DNA of 64,000 nt from positions 1 through 64,000 of the forward strand of contig CAZLEI010000005.1 in assembly GCA_964558505.1 (NCBI GenBank). The letters run 5' to 3'. Made by a program: the position numbers and the translations under genes. The notes beneath the pieces are model-generated. The model had not been told where the DNA came from. It did no database searches and was given only the letters and a program-made list of their open reading frames with translations. Numbering within the stretch: position 1 is the stretch's first letter; each line of letters opens with the position of its first letter. The stretch is from CAYMPW01 sp964558505. GTDB lineage: Archaea > Thermoplasmatota > Thermoplasmata > Methanomassiliicoccales > Methanomethylophilaceae. Shown piece by piece: positions 8,120-17,667 of this stretch.

Positions 8120-10048
8120 ATGGCCGCGATCAGATTGGGAAAGAACCACCTCAGATGGTGCGATGAATGCAACCTGCCGATTATGGAATCGATGTCCTGT
8201 CCGGTGTGCGGCGGGGCAACGCACGAAGTGGAGGTCACCCCGCCCGGCGACGCCCGCCCCGCATTCGAGCACGACATCAACCTGGTCAAGGCACTTGCCG
8301 ACAAGCAGTTCGGAGAAGGTTCCGGCGATGCGCTGCTCCCAGAAGGCCAGATCGTCATCATGAACAAGGCCCCCTCCGTGGACCGCATGGACGAGGTCAT
8401 CGTCAACGGGAAGACGATGGCGAGCATCAGGTTCGACATCGGCCGCGGATGGCAGTTCATCAACCGCATGCAGAGTGCCATGCGCATCGGGAAGAGCGCC
8501 ACACGCGGATTCGTCGTCATCAACCCCGAGGCCGTCCCGTTCATCAGGGAGAGCAAGAACCTCATGGCCCCCGGCGTCCTGGATGCCAGTCCCGAGGTCG
8601 CCGACGGGGACGAGGTCATCATAATCACCCCTGACCGCGAGGTCATCGCGACCGGGCTCGCCCGTATGTCCGCGGCGGACATGACCGCCCTTGACCGCGG
8701 ACTGGCCGTCAAGACGAAATGGGTGCACGCGGAGGAGCCCGTGCCCGTGGGTCCCGCTCACACCTGGGACGAGGTCGTCGAGGCCAACGCCGGCATCCTC
8801 GCCAAGAGGCGCGAGGAGGCCGTAGGATTCATAAAGAACACCGTAGCCAAGCACAAGGAGCCCGCCATCGTGTCGTTCTCCGGCGGCAAGGACTCCCTGG
8901 CCACCCTGCTCCTCACATTGGAGGCGGGGTTCAAGCTCCCGGTGCTGTTCGTCGACACCGGCCTGGAGTTCAACGAGACCGTCCAGCATGTCCGCGACAC
9001 TGCGGAGAGGCACGGCCTCAGACTCATCGAGGAGAAGGCGCCCGTGGATGCCTTCTTCGGCAACCTCGTCCACTTCGGCCCGCCGGCCAAGGATTACAGA
9101 TGGTGCTGCAAGACGAACAAGCTCGGCCCCACCGTCAACGCCATCGTCAAGAACTATCCTGACGGCGTGCTGTCGTTCATCGGCCAGAGGAAATACGAAT
9201 CGGAGGCGAGGAATGCGAAGCCCCGCGTCTGGAACAACCCCTGGACCCCGGGACAGACCGGTGCGTCCGCCATCCAGAACTGGTGCGCCATGCACGTATG
9301 GCTGTACATCTTCCAGCAGAAGGAGCCGTTCAACGTCTGGTACACCCGCGGCCTCGACCGCATCGGATGCTTCATGTGCCCCGCATCTGACCTGTCCGAG
9401 ATAGACATCGTCTCCGGGAACAGCGACAGGTACCCCCAATGGGATGCGTACCTTGATGATTTCATGGTCAAGCGCGGACTCCCGCAGGAGTGGAAGGACT
9501 ACGGACTGTGGAGATGGAAGCGCACGCCTCCCGCCATCAGGGACGAGATCAAGAAGACCACCGGCAAGGACGTCACCGACCTCACCAAACAGACCGCGGA
9601 CGACAGGACCGGCCCGATGAAGATGAGGGTGCAGGAGGGGCACTCCCCGTGCACGATGGGATACAGCGTCGAAGCCGCGGTGTCCAGGCCGATAGACCTC
9701 GAGAGGCTGAGGCCTTTCGCGCGTGCCATGGCGATCAACAACGAGATAGACGAATCCGGGGATTACATGACCGCGGAATACGTCACCGTCTACCGCGAGG
9801 GCGTCCTGATATCGAAGGCCGTCGCCGAGAAGGATGCCAGGACCAACCTCGAGAAGGTGTTCGAGCTCATCATCCGCTCCCATCAATGCGTCGGGTGCGG
9901 GCTCTGCGCCGCGAGATGCACCTACGGGGCGCTGTACATGAAGGACGGGAAGGTCGAGATCCACGAGGATGAATGCATAAGGTGCAGGGACTGCTTCGGA
10001 CCGTGCCCGGCACTGAACTTCGCATCATCGGACAGCTACGACCAGTGA
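8120..10048 (+). CDS. PAPS-reductase-family protein with zinc ribbon and C-terminal 2x[4Fe-4S] ferredoxin domain
   Basis: A 642-residue multidomain protein. An N-terminal zinc ribbon (C14, C17, C27, C30) is followed by a probable PUA-like region near 75-180. An N-type ATP pyrophosphatase domain carries S-G-G-K-D-S at 254-259, with W-C-C-K and G-C-F-M-C-P cysteines downstream. The C-terminus has two 4Fe-4S motifs (C590, 593, 596, 600 and C619, 622, 625, 629). This architecture occurs in methanogen proteins annotated as phosphoadenosine phosphosulfate reductase, whose role is not settled. The PUA-like part and clusters fit RNA or sulfur chemistry as well as sulfate activation. It stands alone next to convergent PHP/metG genes. 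Confidence 0.8.
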   Translation: MAAIRLGKNHLRWCDECNLPIMESMSCPVCGGATHEVEVTPPGDARPAFEHDINLVKALADKQFGEGSGDALLPEGQIVIMNKAPSVDRMDEVIVNGKTMASIRFDIGRGWQFINRMQSAMRIGKSATRGFVVINPEAVPFIRESKNLMAPGVLDASPEVADGDEVIIITPDREVIATGLARMSAADMTALDRGLAVKTKWVHAEEPVPVGPAHTWDEVVEANAGILAKRREEAVGFIKNTVAKHKEPAIVSFSGGKDSLATLLLTLEAGFKLPVLFVDTGLEFNETVQHVRDTAERHGLRLIEEKAPVDAFFGNLVHFGPPAKDYRWCCKTNKLGPTVNAIVKNYPDGVLSFIGQRKYESEARNAKPRVWNNPWTPGQTGASAIQNWCAMHVWLYIFQQKEPFNVWYTRGLDRIGCFMCPASDLSEIDIVSGNSDRYPQWDAYLDDFMVKRGLPQEWKDYGLWRWKRTPPAIRDEIKKTTGKDVTDLTKQTADDRTGPMKMRVQEGHSPCTMGYSVEAAVSRPIDLERLRPFARAMAINNEIDESGDYMTAEYVTVYREGVLISKAVAEKDARTNLEKVFELIIRSHQCVGCGLCAARCTYGALYMKDGKVEIHEDECIRCRDCFGPCPALNFASSDSYDQ

Positions 10049-10051
10049 AGG

Positions 10052-10711
10052 TCACATCCGTTTGAATCCGCGGCACATCCACTGCCCTATGGATTTGAAG
10101 CCGTACCTCAGCGTCCAGTAGAACGTGCGGTTGCTGCTGCGTGGGGCGGCCTTGCCGTCCATGACCGCGGCGAGGACGTCCTGCCAAGTTGTAAGGCCGT
10201 CAGGCAGTTCCACGTAACCGTTTCCCACGGAGCGCGGGCTGTGGGAATCGCTTCCGGCCGATACCGGCTTCCCTATGCGGGCGGCGAGCTCCGTGGACAA
10301 TCTGTTGGCGCGGCGGACCGAACGGGCGTTGAGCGCCTCGGTGCCGTCGAAATCATTTGCCAGGGTCGCTTTCTCGCCCAGGCCGGACCACCATCTGTAC
10401 GGATGCGCCGCGAAGGCGACGCCGCCGGCCTCGCGTATCGCCGCTATGGTGTCCGGGACGGACATCCCCGCGGGGATCTCCCTGTCGATGCCGTATGCGA
10501 GGATATGCCCCTCGGCCGACGAGACCTCTTCCGCGGGGATGATGATGATCCCTTGTTCGTTGTCCTTGATCTGATGGTATGCGCGGAATCTGTTATGATC
10601 GGTGACCGCCACACATCCGAGTCCGCGCTCGACGGCCATGGCCACTATCTCCTGAGGAGTGCTGTGGCCGTCGAGCGAATAATGGGAATGGATGTGCAGG
10701 TCGGCCTTCAT
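10052..10711 (-). CDS. PHP-domain metal-dependent phosphoesterase
   Basis: A 219-residue PHP-family protein. Metal-binding motifs are D-L-H-I-H-S-H-Y-S at 4-12, T-D-H-N near 37-40, A-H-P-Y near 100 and G-S-D-S-H near 153-157. This family hydrolyses phosphoesters or nucleotides (for example 3',5'-nucleoside bisphosphates), but the substrate here is unknown. Its ATG overlaps the metG stop by 4 nt, so it is translationally coupled to methionyl-tRNA synthetase. A second PHP protein lies at 18756. Confidence 0.82.
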   Translation of the reverse strand: MKADLHIHSHYSLDGHSTPQEIVAMAVERGLGCVAVTDHNRFRAYHQIKDNEQGIIIIPAEEVSSAEGHILAYGIDREIPAGMSVPDTIAAIREAGGVAFAAHPYRWWSGLGEKATLANDFDGTEALNARSVRRANRLSTELAARIGKPVSAGSDSHSPRSVGNGYVELPDGLTTWQDVLAAVMDGKAAPRSSNRTFYWTLRYGFKSIGQWMCRGFKRM

Positions 10712-12957
10712 CTGACTCCAGCACCGTCCGTGATCTCGCGGCGGACCGTGACCGCGCAGTCCTTCCCGTCGGTGAACGCCATCGCCTTGTCACCGTCGAT
10801 GACGACGGCTATGCGACGGGGCGCGCCGGCGGGGACGTCCACCTTGAGACCGCCGCATGCGGGCAAGGCGCCGTCCTCGACAGAGGCCACTTTCACCGTG
10901 ACCTTCTGGAAGTCCTTGTACTCGATTATGCCCTGGTTGTTCTCCAGGCCGCAGTTCATCCTGGTGCCGTTGGGCAGGTCGGCGGACGGCGTGAGCAGCA
11001 GGACGGTGTGACCGCCCATCTCCTCGTCGTCGGCTGCCAGGAGCATCCCCTGCGACATCAGTCCGCGGAGCTTCGCGGGTTTGAGGTTGCAGACCACCAG
11101 GATCTTGTGCCCGGTGATCTCCTCCTTGGAATAGTACGCCCTGAGGCCGGCCACGATCTGCCTCTCCTCGCCGACGTCGACGGTGAGCTTGAACAGCTTG
11201 TCCGCATCGGGATGGTCCTCGGCCTTCACGACCTGTCCGACCCTGATGTCGAGATTGCGGAAGTCCGCGAAGGGGCCCTCGAAGGTCTTGGTCGCAGGTG
11301 CGGGAGCGGCCTCCTTGGGCTTCTCGGCCTTGACCGTCTCGATCTTCTTGTACACGGGCACGGGCTCCGGGATCGTCTGGCCGGCGGGCAGGGGAGCTGT
11401 CATGCCGGCGTAGCCGCACTGCTCGATGGAATCCTGCTGCCCCAGATATCCCCAGATCTTCTCCGAGGACCTGGGCATGAACGGCCATGCCATGACCGCG
11501 AGCGCCTTGACGATCCTGAGGTTCGTGTTGAGCGCCGCGCCGCAGGCGTCCTTGTCGCTCTTTATGAGCGCCCAGGGCTTGACGGAGTCGAAGTACCTGT
11601 TGCCGAAGCGGGACAGGTCCATGACGACCTTTATCGCCTTCTTGAAGTCGCACCTCTTGAAGCATTCGTCGTACTCGGCGAAAGCGCGGACGATCTCGTC
11701 GGTGACCTCTTTCGAATCCGCATCCGACGCGGGCTCGGGGATGCAGCCGAAGTTCTTGTGGGTGAAGCTGAGGCACCTGTGGTAGAAGTTGCCCAGGGCC
11801 GAGACCAGCTCGTTGTTGACCTTGATGTCGAAATCCTCCCAGGTGAACTCGGAGTCGTGCGTGTCCGGCATGCAGACGGACATGTAGTACCTGACCACGT
11901 CAGGCTCGTACTTCTCCAGCACCGACGGGATGTCGATCGCGCCGCCGCGGCTCTTGGAGAGCTTTCCGCCCCTGAACATCAGGTACTCGTTGGCCGGGAT
12001 GTCGTAAGGGAGGTTCATGCCGCCGACCCCCATGAGCATGGACGGCCATATTATGGAGTGGAACGGGATGTTGTCCTTCCCGAGGAAATAGTAGTGCTTG
12101 ACGGCGGGGTCCATCCAGAACTCCTTCCAGTAATCGGGCTTGCCGATCATCTTGGAGTACTCGGTGGATGCGCTGAGGTATCCGATGACGGCGTCGAACC
12201 ATACGTAGATGACCTTGTCCTCCCAGCCCTCGACCGGCACGGGGACGCCCCATTCCATGTCGCGGGTGATGGCGCGGTCCATGAGGCCGTCCTTGAGCCA
12301 GTTCGTCGTGAACGTCTTGACGTTCGACCTCCACCACTGCTTGCCGTCCAGGAACTTCAGGAGGTCGTCGCCGAATGCGGAGAGCTTCATGAAGTAGTGC
12401 TCTGTCTCCCTGATCTCGGGAGCCGTGCGGCACTGGACGCAATAGGCGCCCTTCAGGTCACCGGGCTCGAAGATCTTGCCGCAGCTGTCGCACTGGTCGC
12501 TGCGGACGTCCTCCGCCCCGCACTCCGGGCAGACGCCCATGACGTAGCGGTCCGGGAGGAAGCGCTTGCAGGTCGGGCAGTAGTACTGCATCGTCTGCTT
12601 GGTGTAGAGGTACCCGTTGTCCTTGAGGGTGTTGAAGAACCACTTGACGACCTCGAAGTGGTTCTCGGTATGGGTCTTCGTGTACAGGGTGTACTCGATC
12701 TCCATGTCCTCGATGGCCTTCTTGTTGATCGCGTGGTACCTCTCCGCGATCTCCTCCGGCGTGACGCCTTCCTTCTCCGCGGATACGGTTATCGGCGTCC
12801 CGTGCTGGTCGGAGCCTCCGACCATGAGGACCTCGTTACCGAGGAGACGGTTGTATCTGCTGAACAGATCCGGCGGGAGAAGGGAACCTGCCAGATGTCC
12901 CAAGTGTATGACTCCGTTGGCGTAAGGCCAAGCTACCCCTATGAGGACTTTTTCCAT
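10708..12957 (-). CDS. metG: methionyl-tRNA synthetase with C-terminal tRNA-binding domain
   Basis: A 749-residue class I synthetase charging tRNA-Met. The HIGH variant is H-L-G-H in A-N-G-V-I-H-L-G-H near 13-21, and KMSKS appears as K-L-S-K-S. A four-cysteine-pair zinc insert (C-P-T-C, C-P-E-C, C-D-S-C, C-V-Q-C) marks the archaeal/MetRS1 form. After an A/P/E/K linker comes a Trbp111/EMAP-like OB fold (F-R-N-L-D-I-R-V-G-Q-V). The protein then continues for about 80 residues past the usual end with an uncharacterised tail. A TATA box at 12987-12994 implies a nearly leaderless start. The PHP gene follows, overlapping by 4 nt. Confidence 0.94.
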   Translation of the reverse strand: MEKVLIGVAWPYANGVIHLGHLAGSLLPPDLFSRYNRLLGNEVLMVGGSDQHGTPITVSAEKEGVTPEEIAERYHAINKKAIEDMEIEYTLYTKTHTENHFEVVKWFFNTLKDNGYLYTKQTMQYYCPTCKRFLPDRYVMGVCPECGAEDVRSDQCDSCGKIFEPGDLKGAYCVQCRTAPEIRETEHYFMKLSAFGDDLLKFLDGKQWWRSNVKTFTTNWLKDGLMDRAITRDMEWGVPVPVEGWEDKVIYVWFDAVIGYLSASTEYSKMIGKPDYWKEFWMDPAVKHYYFLGKDNIPFHSIIWPSMLMGVGGMNLPYDIPANEYLMFRGGKLSKSRGGAIDIPSVLEKYEPDVVRYYMSVCMPDTHDSEFTWEDFDIKVNNELVSALGNFYHRCLSFTHKNFGCIPEPASDADSKEVTDEIVRAFAEYDECFKRCDFKKAIKVVMDLSRFGNRYFDSVKPWALIKSDKDACGAALNTNLRIVKALAVMAWPFMPRSSEKIWGYLGQQDSIEQCGYAGMTAPLPAGQTIPEPVPVYKKIETVKAEKPKEAAPAPATKTFEGPFADFRNLDIRVGQVVKAEDHPDADKLFKLTVDVGEERQIVAGLRAYYSKEEITGHKILVVCNLKPAKLRGLMSQGMLLAADDEEMGGHTVLLLTPSADLPNGTRMNCGLENNQGIIEYKDFQKVTVKVASVEDGALPACGGLKVDVPAGAPRRIAVVIDGDKAMAFTDGKDCAVTVRREITDGAGVR

Positions 12958-12986
12958 GTTACCACGCCTGCTAAAGCGAACGCGCG

Positions 12987-12994
12987 TATAAATA
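12987..12994 (-). promoter_or_regulatory. TATA box of the metG-PHP operon
   Basis: TATTTATA on the minus strand is centred about 33 bp upstream of the metG ATG, in an otherwise G+C-rich gap. Confidence 0.55.
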
Positions 12995-13000
12995 TGTCCT

Positions 13001-14410
13001 TCACTCGGAGGCGGGCTCGGACCCTCCGCCGGACCTGCTGCCCCCGTGCTCCTTCAGCAGCGAGCGCAGGACCAGCAGGCCCCATATGCCCATGAACACC
13101 GTCCCGATGATCTCGGAGCAGGCGAGCGCCCACCACATGGACGTCAGGGTGCCGATGTACATGGCGGCGATGAAGCAGAACGGCAGCTGCAGGGCGTTCC
13201 TGACCAGGGTCGACACCAGGGACTTGCCCCCCATGCCGAGCGCCTGGAACAGACCGACGGACACGAATCCCCACGTGATTACCGGCAGGAACACGCAGGC
13301 CACGCGGATCAGCTCCACCATGCCTGCGCTCAGCGAGACCGTGGCATCGCTGTATGTGAACAGCATCACCGCCCACGGCGCGAATATGTACAGCAGGACG
13401 CACAGGGCCACCATCAGCACCAGGCCCAGCTTCATGGAGAACACGTACGCCTCCCTGATCTTGTGCGGCTTGCGGGAGCCGTACCATACGCCGAACACCG
13501 GGACGACCGCGCCCGACAGCGCCATCAGCGGGATCATGACCATCTGTATGATCCTCCATCCCGAGGAGTATATGGCCACCCCCGTTGTCCCGTCCACCCA
13601 TGTGATGAGGATGTTCATCACTATGGCGACTGCGGACATGATGAAGAACTCCATCGACGACGGTATGCCCACCCTGAGGATGTCCTTGTCGATGTTCCAG
13701 TCGAACTTGAAGTTCCTGAGCTTCACCTTGAGGTACGTGTCCTTCTTGATGAAGTACCAATAGATGGTCATCAGAAGCGGGACGATCATCGACAGGACGG
13801 TCGCCCAGGCGGCCCCTGCCATGCCCCATCCGAACGTGTATATGAATATGGGGTCGAGGACTATGTTGATGAGCGCGCCCACGATCATGACGTTCATGGA
13901 CCTCTTGGCCGCGCCTTCCGCCCTGAGGAAGTTGGACAGCAGGCCGCTCATCATTATCGGTATGCTGCCCACGAATATCGGGACCGCATAGCCCATGGTG
14001 TAGCCCATGATGTCCCCGGCGCCGAATGCGTAGAGGATCGGCTCGGCGAACAGCAGCAGAAGGGCGGTGGTCACCGCACCGCCGACGAGCATCAGGTAGA
14101 ACGCCTGCGATATCGTCTTCTCGGCAGATTCTTTGTCACCCCTTCCGATGTGACGGGCGATGGCGGCGCTGGCACCGATGCCCACGCCGTTGCCCACGCC
14201 CATGATTATGAAGAACAGCGGGAACACGAACCCCACGGCGGCGAGGGCGCTCTCCCCGAGGCCCGCGACCCAAACGGCATCGATGAGATTGTTCGCCATC
14301 TGGACGATCATCGCGATCGTCATCGGCACCATCAGGGCGATTATCGCCTTGCTGGGCTTCCCGAGAAGGATCTCCACGTCCTTGGTCTTAGCATCCGCCG
14401 TCTCTGTCAT
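13001..14410 (-). CDS. MATE-family efflux transporter
   Basis: A 469-residue membrane protein with about 12 hydrophobic segments in two homologous halves, the MATE (NorM/DinF) fold, exporting organic cations or drugs with Na+ or H+. The first half contains E-G-A-A-K-R-S and F-G-W-G-M-A-G-A-A-W-A-T, typical of the family. The ATG at 14410 is chosen because a TATA box (14432-14439) lies 26 bp upstream; in-frame ATGs at 14422 and 14449 are too close to or upstream of it. Downstream of, and paralogous to, the next MATE gene. Confidence 0.87.
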   Translation of the reverse strand: MTETADAKTKDVEILLGKPSKAIIALMVPMTIAMIVQMANNLIDAVWVAGLGESALAAVGFVFPLFFIIMGVGNGVGIGASAAIARHIGRGDKESAEKTISQAFYLMLVGGAVTTALLLLFAEPILYAFGAGDIMGYTMGYAVPIFVGSIPIMMSGLLSNFLRAEGAAKRSMNVMIVGALINIVLDPIFIYTFGWGMAGAAWATVLSMIVPLLMTIYWYFIKKDTYLKVKLRNFKFDWNIDKDILRVGIPSSMEFFIMSAVAIVMNILITWVDGTTGVAIYSSGWRIIQMVMIPLMALSGAVVPVFGVWYGSRKPHKIREAYVFSMKLGLVLMVALCVLLYIFAPWAVMLFTYSDATVSLSAGMVELIRVACVFLPVITWGFVSVGLFQALGMGGKSLVSTLVRNALQLPFCFIAAMYIGTLTSMWWALACSEIIGTVFMGIWGLLVLRSLLKEHGGSRSGGGSEPASE

Positions 14411-14431
14411 ATCCCGTCGCATTAGTACACG

Positions 14432-14439
14432 GTATATAA
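14432..14439 (-). promoter_or_regulatory. TATA box of the first MATE gene
   Basis: TTATATAC on the minus strand is centred 26 bp from the ATG at 14410, in the short gap between the two MATE genes. The downstream copy therefore has its own promoter. Confidence 0.55.
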
Positions 14440-14453
14440 TACATAACATACCG

Positions 14454-15830
14454 TCAAACGGGATTGTGCATGCCGCCTTTCTTCCTGATGAGCGAGCGCA
14501 GCATCATGCTGGCCAATGCCGCCATGAGCAGCCCTCCGGCGAACTCTCCGGCGAACAATCCCCACCATACCGCATCCAGGCTCACGTATGCGGCGAAGGC
14601 GAATATCGCTATCAGGGCGATGTTGCGGACCAGGGTGGACAGCATGGCGTACGTCGCCTTGCCCAGCGACTGCAGCAGCGAGGAGCCGATAAAAACCAGG
14701 GACAGCACCGGCAGGAACAGGCAGCATATCCTCAGGAAATGCGCCATCTCCGGACGGAGGTATTCCGATCCGGCCGAGTATGTGAACATCATCGCGACCT
14801 GGTCCGCGGCGGCGAACACCACCAAGCAGAGCAGCGTCATCACAATCAGCGCGTACTTCACGGAGCGGCGGTATCCCTCCTTTATCCTGTCGAACCTGCG
14901 CATGCCGTAGGCGGCCGCGCACACGGGGACGATGGCCCCCGCTATGCCCTGGGCCGGGACCAGCATGAGGTTGTTGAACCTCCATACGGATGTCCATACC
15001 GCGAGGGCGTCCGCACCGCCCGCCACGATGACGTACGCGTTGAGGAAAACGTTCATCAGGTTCATTATCGACAGCTCCATGGTCTCCGGGAGGCCGACGC
15101 GGAGTATCGCCTTCTGGACCTCGCGCGTCGGCCTCATCAGGCCGACCGAGAGGTTGAGGTACATCGGCCCGGACGGCCTGTACCAGAGGAAAGATATGAG
15201 GACGGCGACCGCGGTGGCGAGGACGGTCGCCCATGCGGCCCCGCCCATGCCCCATCCGAACGAGTAGATGAAGATCGGATCGATGATCAGGTTCAGGACC
15301 ACGGCCGTCGCCAATGTGATCGTGGACTTGCGCGCGGCACCTTCACCGCGCATTATCCCCGTCATCATCCCGTGCAGCACGAGGATCACCGATGATGCGA
15401 ACAGCGGCGTGCCGTATTCCACGCACAACGGCAGCAGGTCCCCGGCGCCCATGTACAGCATGACCGGGTCGCGGACCAGGAACAGCACGGGCGTCAGCAC
15501 AAGGCCGACGATGATCGACAGGAAGAGCGCCTGGGAGGCCGCGGAGTCCGCGCTGGCCTTGTCCCGGCGCCCTAGGCTCCATGCTATCGCCGAGGATGCC
15601 CCGATGCCGAGCCCGGTGCCCACGGATATCAGCAGTGAGAACATAGGGTACACTATGCCCGTGGCTGCCAGCGCTCCGGACCCCAGCCCGGCGAGCCACA
15701 GGGTGTCGACGAAGCTGTTGGTGTTCTGCAGGAGAAGCGCCAATGCGATCGGGACGGACATCGCCAGGATCGCCTTCCTCGTATCACCGAGGAGGATGTC
15801 CACGTCCTTCGTAGTCTTCGTGCCGCCCAT
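14454..15830 (-). CDS. MATE-family efflux transporter (paralogue)
   Basis: A 458-residue polytopic membrane protein of the same family as the following gene. Both share K-D-V-D/E-I-L-L-G at the N-terminus and the F-G-W-G-M-G-G-A-A-W-A-T-V-L segment, so they are tandem duplicates that have diverged considerably. The ATG at 15830 has a GGGTGA ribosome-binding site. The AT-rich block at 15863-15874 can serve as TATA on this strand and, in the other direction, for the ABCE1 gene. The substrate is unknown. Confidence 0.87.
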   Translation of the reverse strand: MGGTKTTKDVDILLGDTRKAILAMSVPIALALLLQNTNSFVDTLWLAGLGSGALAATGIVYPMFSLLISVGTGLGIGASSAIAWSLGRRDKASADSAASQALFLSIIVGLVLTPVLFLVRDPVMLYMGAGDLLPLCVEYGTPLFASSVILVLHGMMTGIMRGEGAARKSTITLATAVVLNLIIDPIFIYSFGWGMGGAAWATVLATAVAVLISFLWYRPSGPMYLNLSVGLMRPTREVQKAILRVGLPETMELSIMNLMNVFLNAYVIVAGGADALAVWTSVWRFNNLMLVPAQGIAGAIVPVCAAAYGMRRFDRIKEGYRRSVKYALIVMTLLCLVVFAAADQVAMMFTYSAGSEYLRPEMAHFLRICCLFLPVLSLVFIGSSLLQSLGKATYAMLSTLVRNIALIAIFAFAAYVSLDAVWWGLFAGEFAGGLLMAALASMMLRSLIRKKGGMHNPV

Positions 15831-15862
15831 TCATCGTCACCCGCATACGCTTAGAGGCCGTC

Positions 15863-15874
15863 ATAATTTATATC
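15863..15874. promoter_or_regulatory. bidirectional TATA region between MATE and ABCE1 genes
   Basis: An AATTTATATC-type block is centred 26 bp before the ABCE1 ATG (15896). Read on the minus strand it gives ATATAAATT about 39 bp before the MATE ATG. Only one AT-rich element is visible between the divergent genes. Confidence 0.5.
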
Positions 15875-15895
15875 TGACGGGCTTATCGCTCGTCC

Positions 15896-17662
15896 ATGCG
15901 GATTGCCGCCGTACTTCACGATAAATGCCAAAACAAGAAATGCAACAAGGAATGCGAGAAATTCTGCCCCCTTGTGAGGACAGGCGTCCAATGCATCAGC
16001 TTCGGCGAGAGAGGGAAACCGATCATCTCCGAGAGCCTCTGCCAAGGATGCGGCATATGCGTGAACAAGTGCCAATTCGAAGCTATCAAGATCATCGGCC
16101 TCGCCGACGAGCTCAAATCGGAGATGGTCCACCAGTACGGCGAGAACTCGTTCCGTCTGTACAGGCTCCCCGTGCCCAAGAAGGGCATGGTCACCGGCAT
16201 ACTCGGACCGAACGGGATCGGGAAGACCACCGCGGTGAAGATACTGTCCGGACAGGAGATACCCAACCTCGGGATGTACGACGACCCGCCGTCGAAGGAG
16301 GAGGTCCTGGCGAAGTACGCAGGCACCGAGCTCCACGACTACCTTGAGAGCGTCTACGCCGGGAGGATCAAGACCGCGATAAAGCCGCAGTACGTGGACA
16401 AGCTCCCGCTGGCATCCAAAGGCGTCGTCAGGGACCTCCTTGGGAAGATCCAGGAGCGCATGACGCTGGAGGAGGCCGCCGAGGCGTTCGAGCTGACCGA
16501 GGTGCTGGACCGCGGGCTCGACAAGCTGTCGGGCGGAGAGCTGCAGCGCCTGGCCATGGCCGCGACGATGATGAAGGAGGCGGACGTCTACTTCTTCGAC
16601 GAGCCCACATCATACCTGGACATCTACCAGAGGGTGAAGATCGCCAGGCTCATCAAGGACCTCAGCGCGGACAAGCAGGTCATGGTCATCGAGCACGACC
16701 TCGCCGTCCTGGATTTCCTGGCCGACAACGTCAGCGTCATCTACGGTTCCGAGGGCGCATACGGTGTGTTCACCCTCGCAAGGCAGGTCAGGACCGCCAT
16801 CAACGTCTACCTCGACGGATACCTCCCCGAGGAGAACATAAGGTTCAGGGAGCGCCCCATCGAATTCGAGGCATCTCCCCCCAGGACCGACTCCGACACG
16901 CCCAGCCTGCTGTGCTACGACGGCCTTGTCAAGGACTTCGGAGGATTCAAGCTGGATGTCGCCCCCGGCGAGATCAAGATCGGCGAGTCCGTCGGGATCG
17001 TCGGGCCCAACGCCACGGGAAAGACCACTTTCGTGAAGATGCTCGCAGGCGTCCTGGACGCCGACTCGGGGAAGGTCGACACCAAAGTCAGGGTCTCCTA
17101 CAAACCACAGTACATCACGGGCGAGTACGACGGCACGGTGCAGGAGCTCCTGTACTCCAAGGCCTTCGACACCGTCCAGACCGGATTCTTCATAGGCGAG
17201 GTCATCGACCCCCTCGGCATAAAGCAGCTCATGGAGAAGGAGGTCTCGAACCTCTCGGGCGGCGAGCTGCAGCGCGTGGCCGTCACGCTCTGCCTGGCCG
17301 CGGATGCCGACATATACCTTTTCGACGAACCGTCGGCGTACCTCGACTCCAATCAGAGGATGAACACCGCCAAGACCATCAGGAGGATGATGATGAAGAC
17401 CGGCAGGAGCGGGATGATCGTCGACCACGACATCTACTTCCTGGACATGGTCTCCGATTCCATGATGGTGTTCGGCGGCGACCCGGGCCACCACGGCATC
17501 GGAGAGGGCCCGTTCCCGATGAGGGAGGGCATGAACAAGTTCCTCGGCGCCGTGGACATCACGTTCAGAAGGGACGCGGACACCCACAGGCCGAGGATCA
17601 ACAAGCCCGATTCCAGGCTCGACAGGGAGCAGAAGTCCCGCGGCGAATATTATTACGCCTGA
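15896..17662 (+). CDS. ABCE1/Rli1 ribosome-recycling ATPase
   Basis: A 588-residue soluble twin-ATPase that splits 70S ribosomes after termination. The N-terminus has two 4Fe-4S motifs (cysteine cluster from residue 10, then C-Q-G-C-G-I-C-V-N-K-C near 43-53). NBD1 has Walker A G-P-N-G-I-G-K-T-T and signature L-S-G-G-E-L-Q-R-L. NBD2 has G-P-N-A-T-G-K-T-T and L-S-G-G-E-L-Q-R-V. Both Walker B strands end in F-D-E-P-S/T. The length is typical, and the gene marks the genome as archaeal. Probably leaderless. It converges with the antiporter gene with only 5 nt between stops. Confidence 0.96.
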   Translation: MRIAAVLHDKCQNKKCNKECEKFCPLVRTGVQCISFGERGKPIISESLCQGCGICVNKCQFEAIKIIGLADELKSEMVHQYGENSFRLYRLPVPKKGMVTGILGPNGIGKTTAVKILSGQEIPNLGMYDDPPSKEEVLAKYAGTELHDYLESVYAGRIKTAIKPQYVDKLPLASKGVVRDLLGKIQERMTLEEAAEAFELTEVLDRGLDKLSGGELQRLAMAATMMKEADVYFFDEPTSYLDIYQRVKIARLIKDLSADKQVMVIEHDLAVLDFLADNVSVIYGSEGAYGVFTLARQVRTAINVYLDGYLPEENIRFRERPIEFEASPPRTDSDTPSLLCYDGLVKDFGGFKLDVAPGEIKIGESVGIVGPNATGKTTFVKMLAGVLDADSGKVDTKVRVSYKPQYITGEYDGTVQELLYSKAFDTVQTGFFIGEVIDPLGIKQLMEKEVSNLSGGELQRVAVTLCLAADADIYLFDEPSAYLDSNQRMNTAKTIRRMMMKTGRSGMIVDHDIYFLDMVSDSMMVFGGDPGHHGIGEGPFPMREGMNKFLGAVDITFRRDADTHRPRINKPDSRLDREQKSRGEYYYA

Positions 17663-17667
17663 TACCC

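Noticed and set aside
8036..9964. 642-codon minus-strand frame opposite the PAPS-reductase-like gene
   Set aside because: Antisense shadow; the opposite strand carries clear SGGKDS and ferredoxin motifs.
11008..13095. 695-codon plus-strand frame opposite metG
   Set aside because: Antisense shadow of MetRS, low-complexity L/V/E/D composition, no start signals.
13001..15830. Mobile element from the tandem MATE genes
   Set aside because: The two genes are diverged paralogues with no terminal repeats or transposase nearby.
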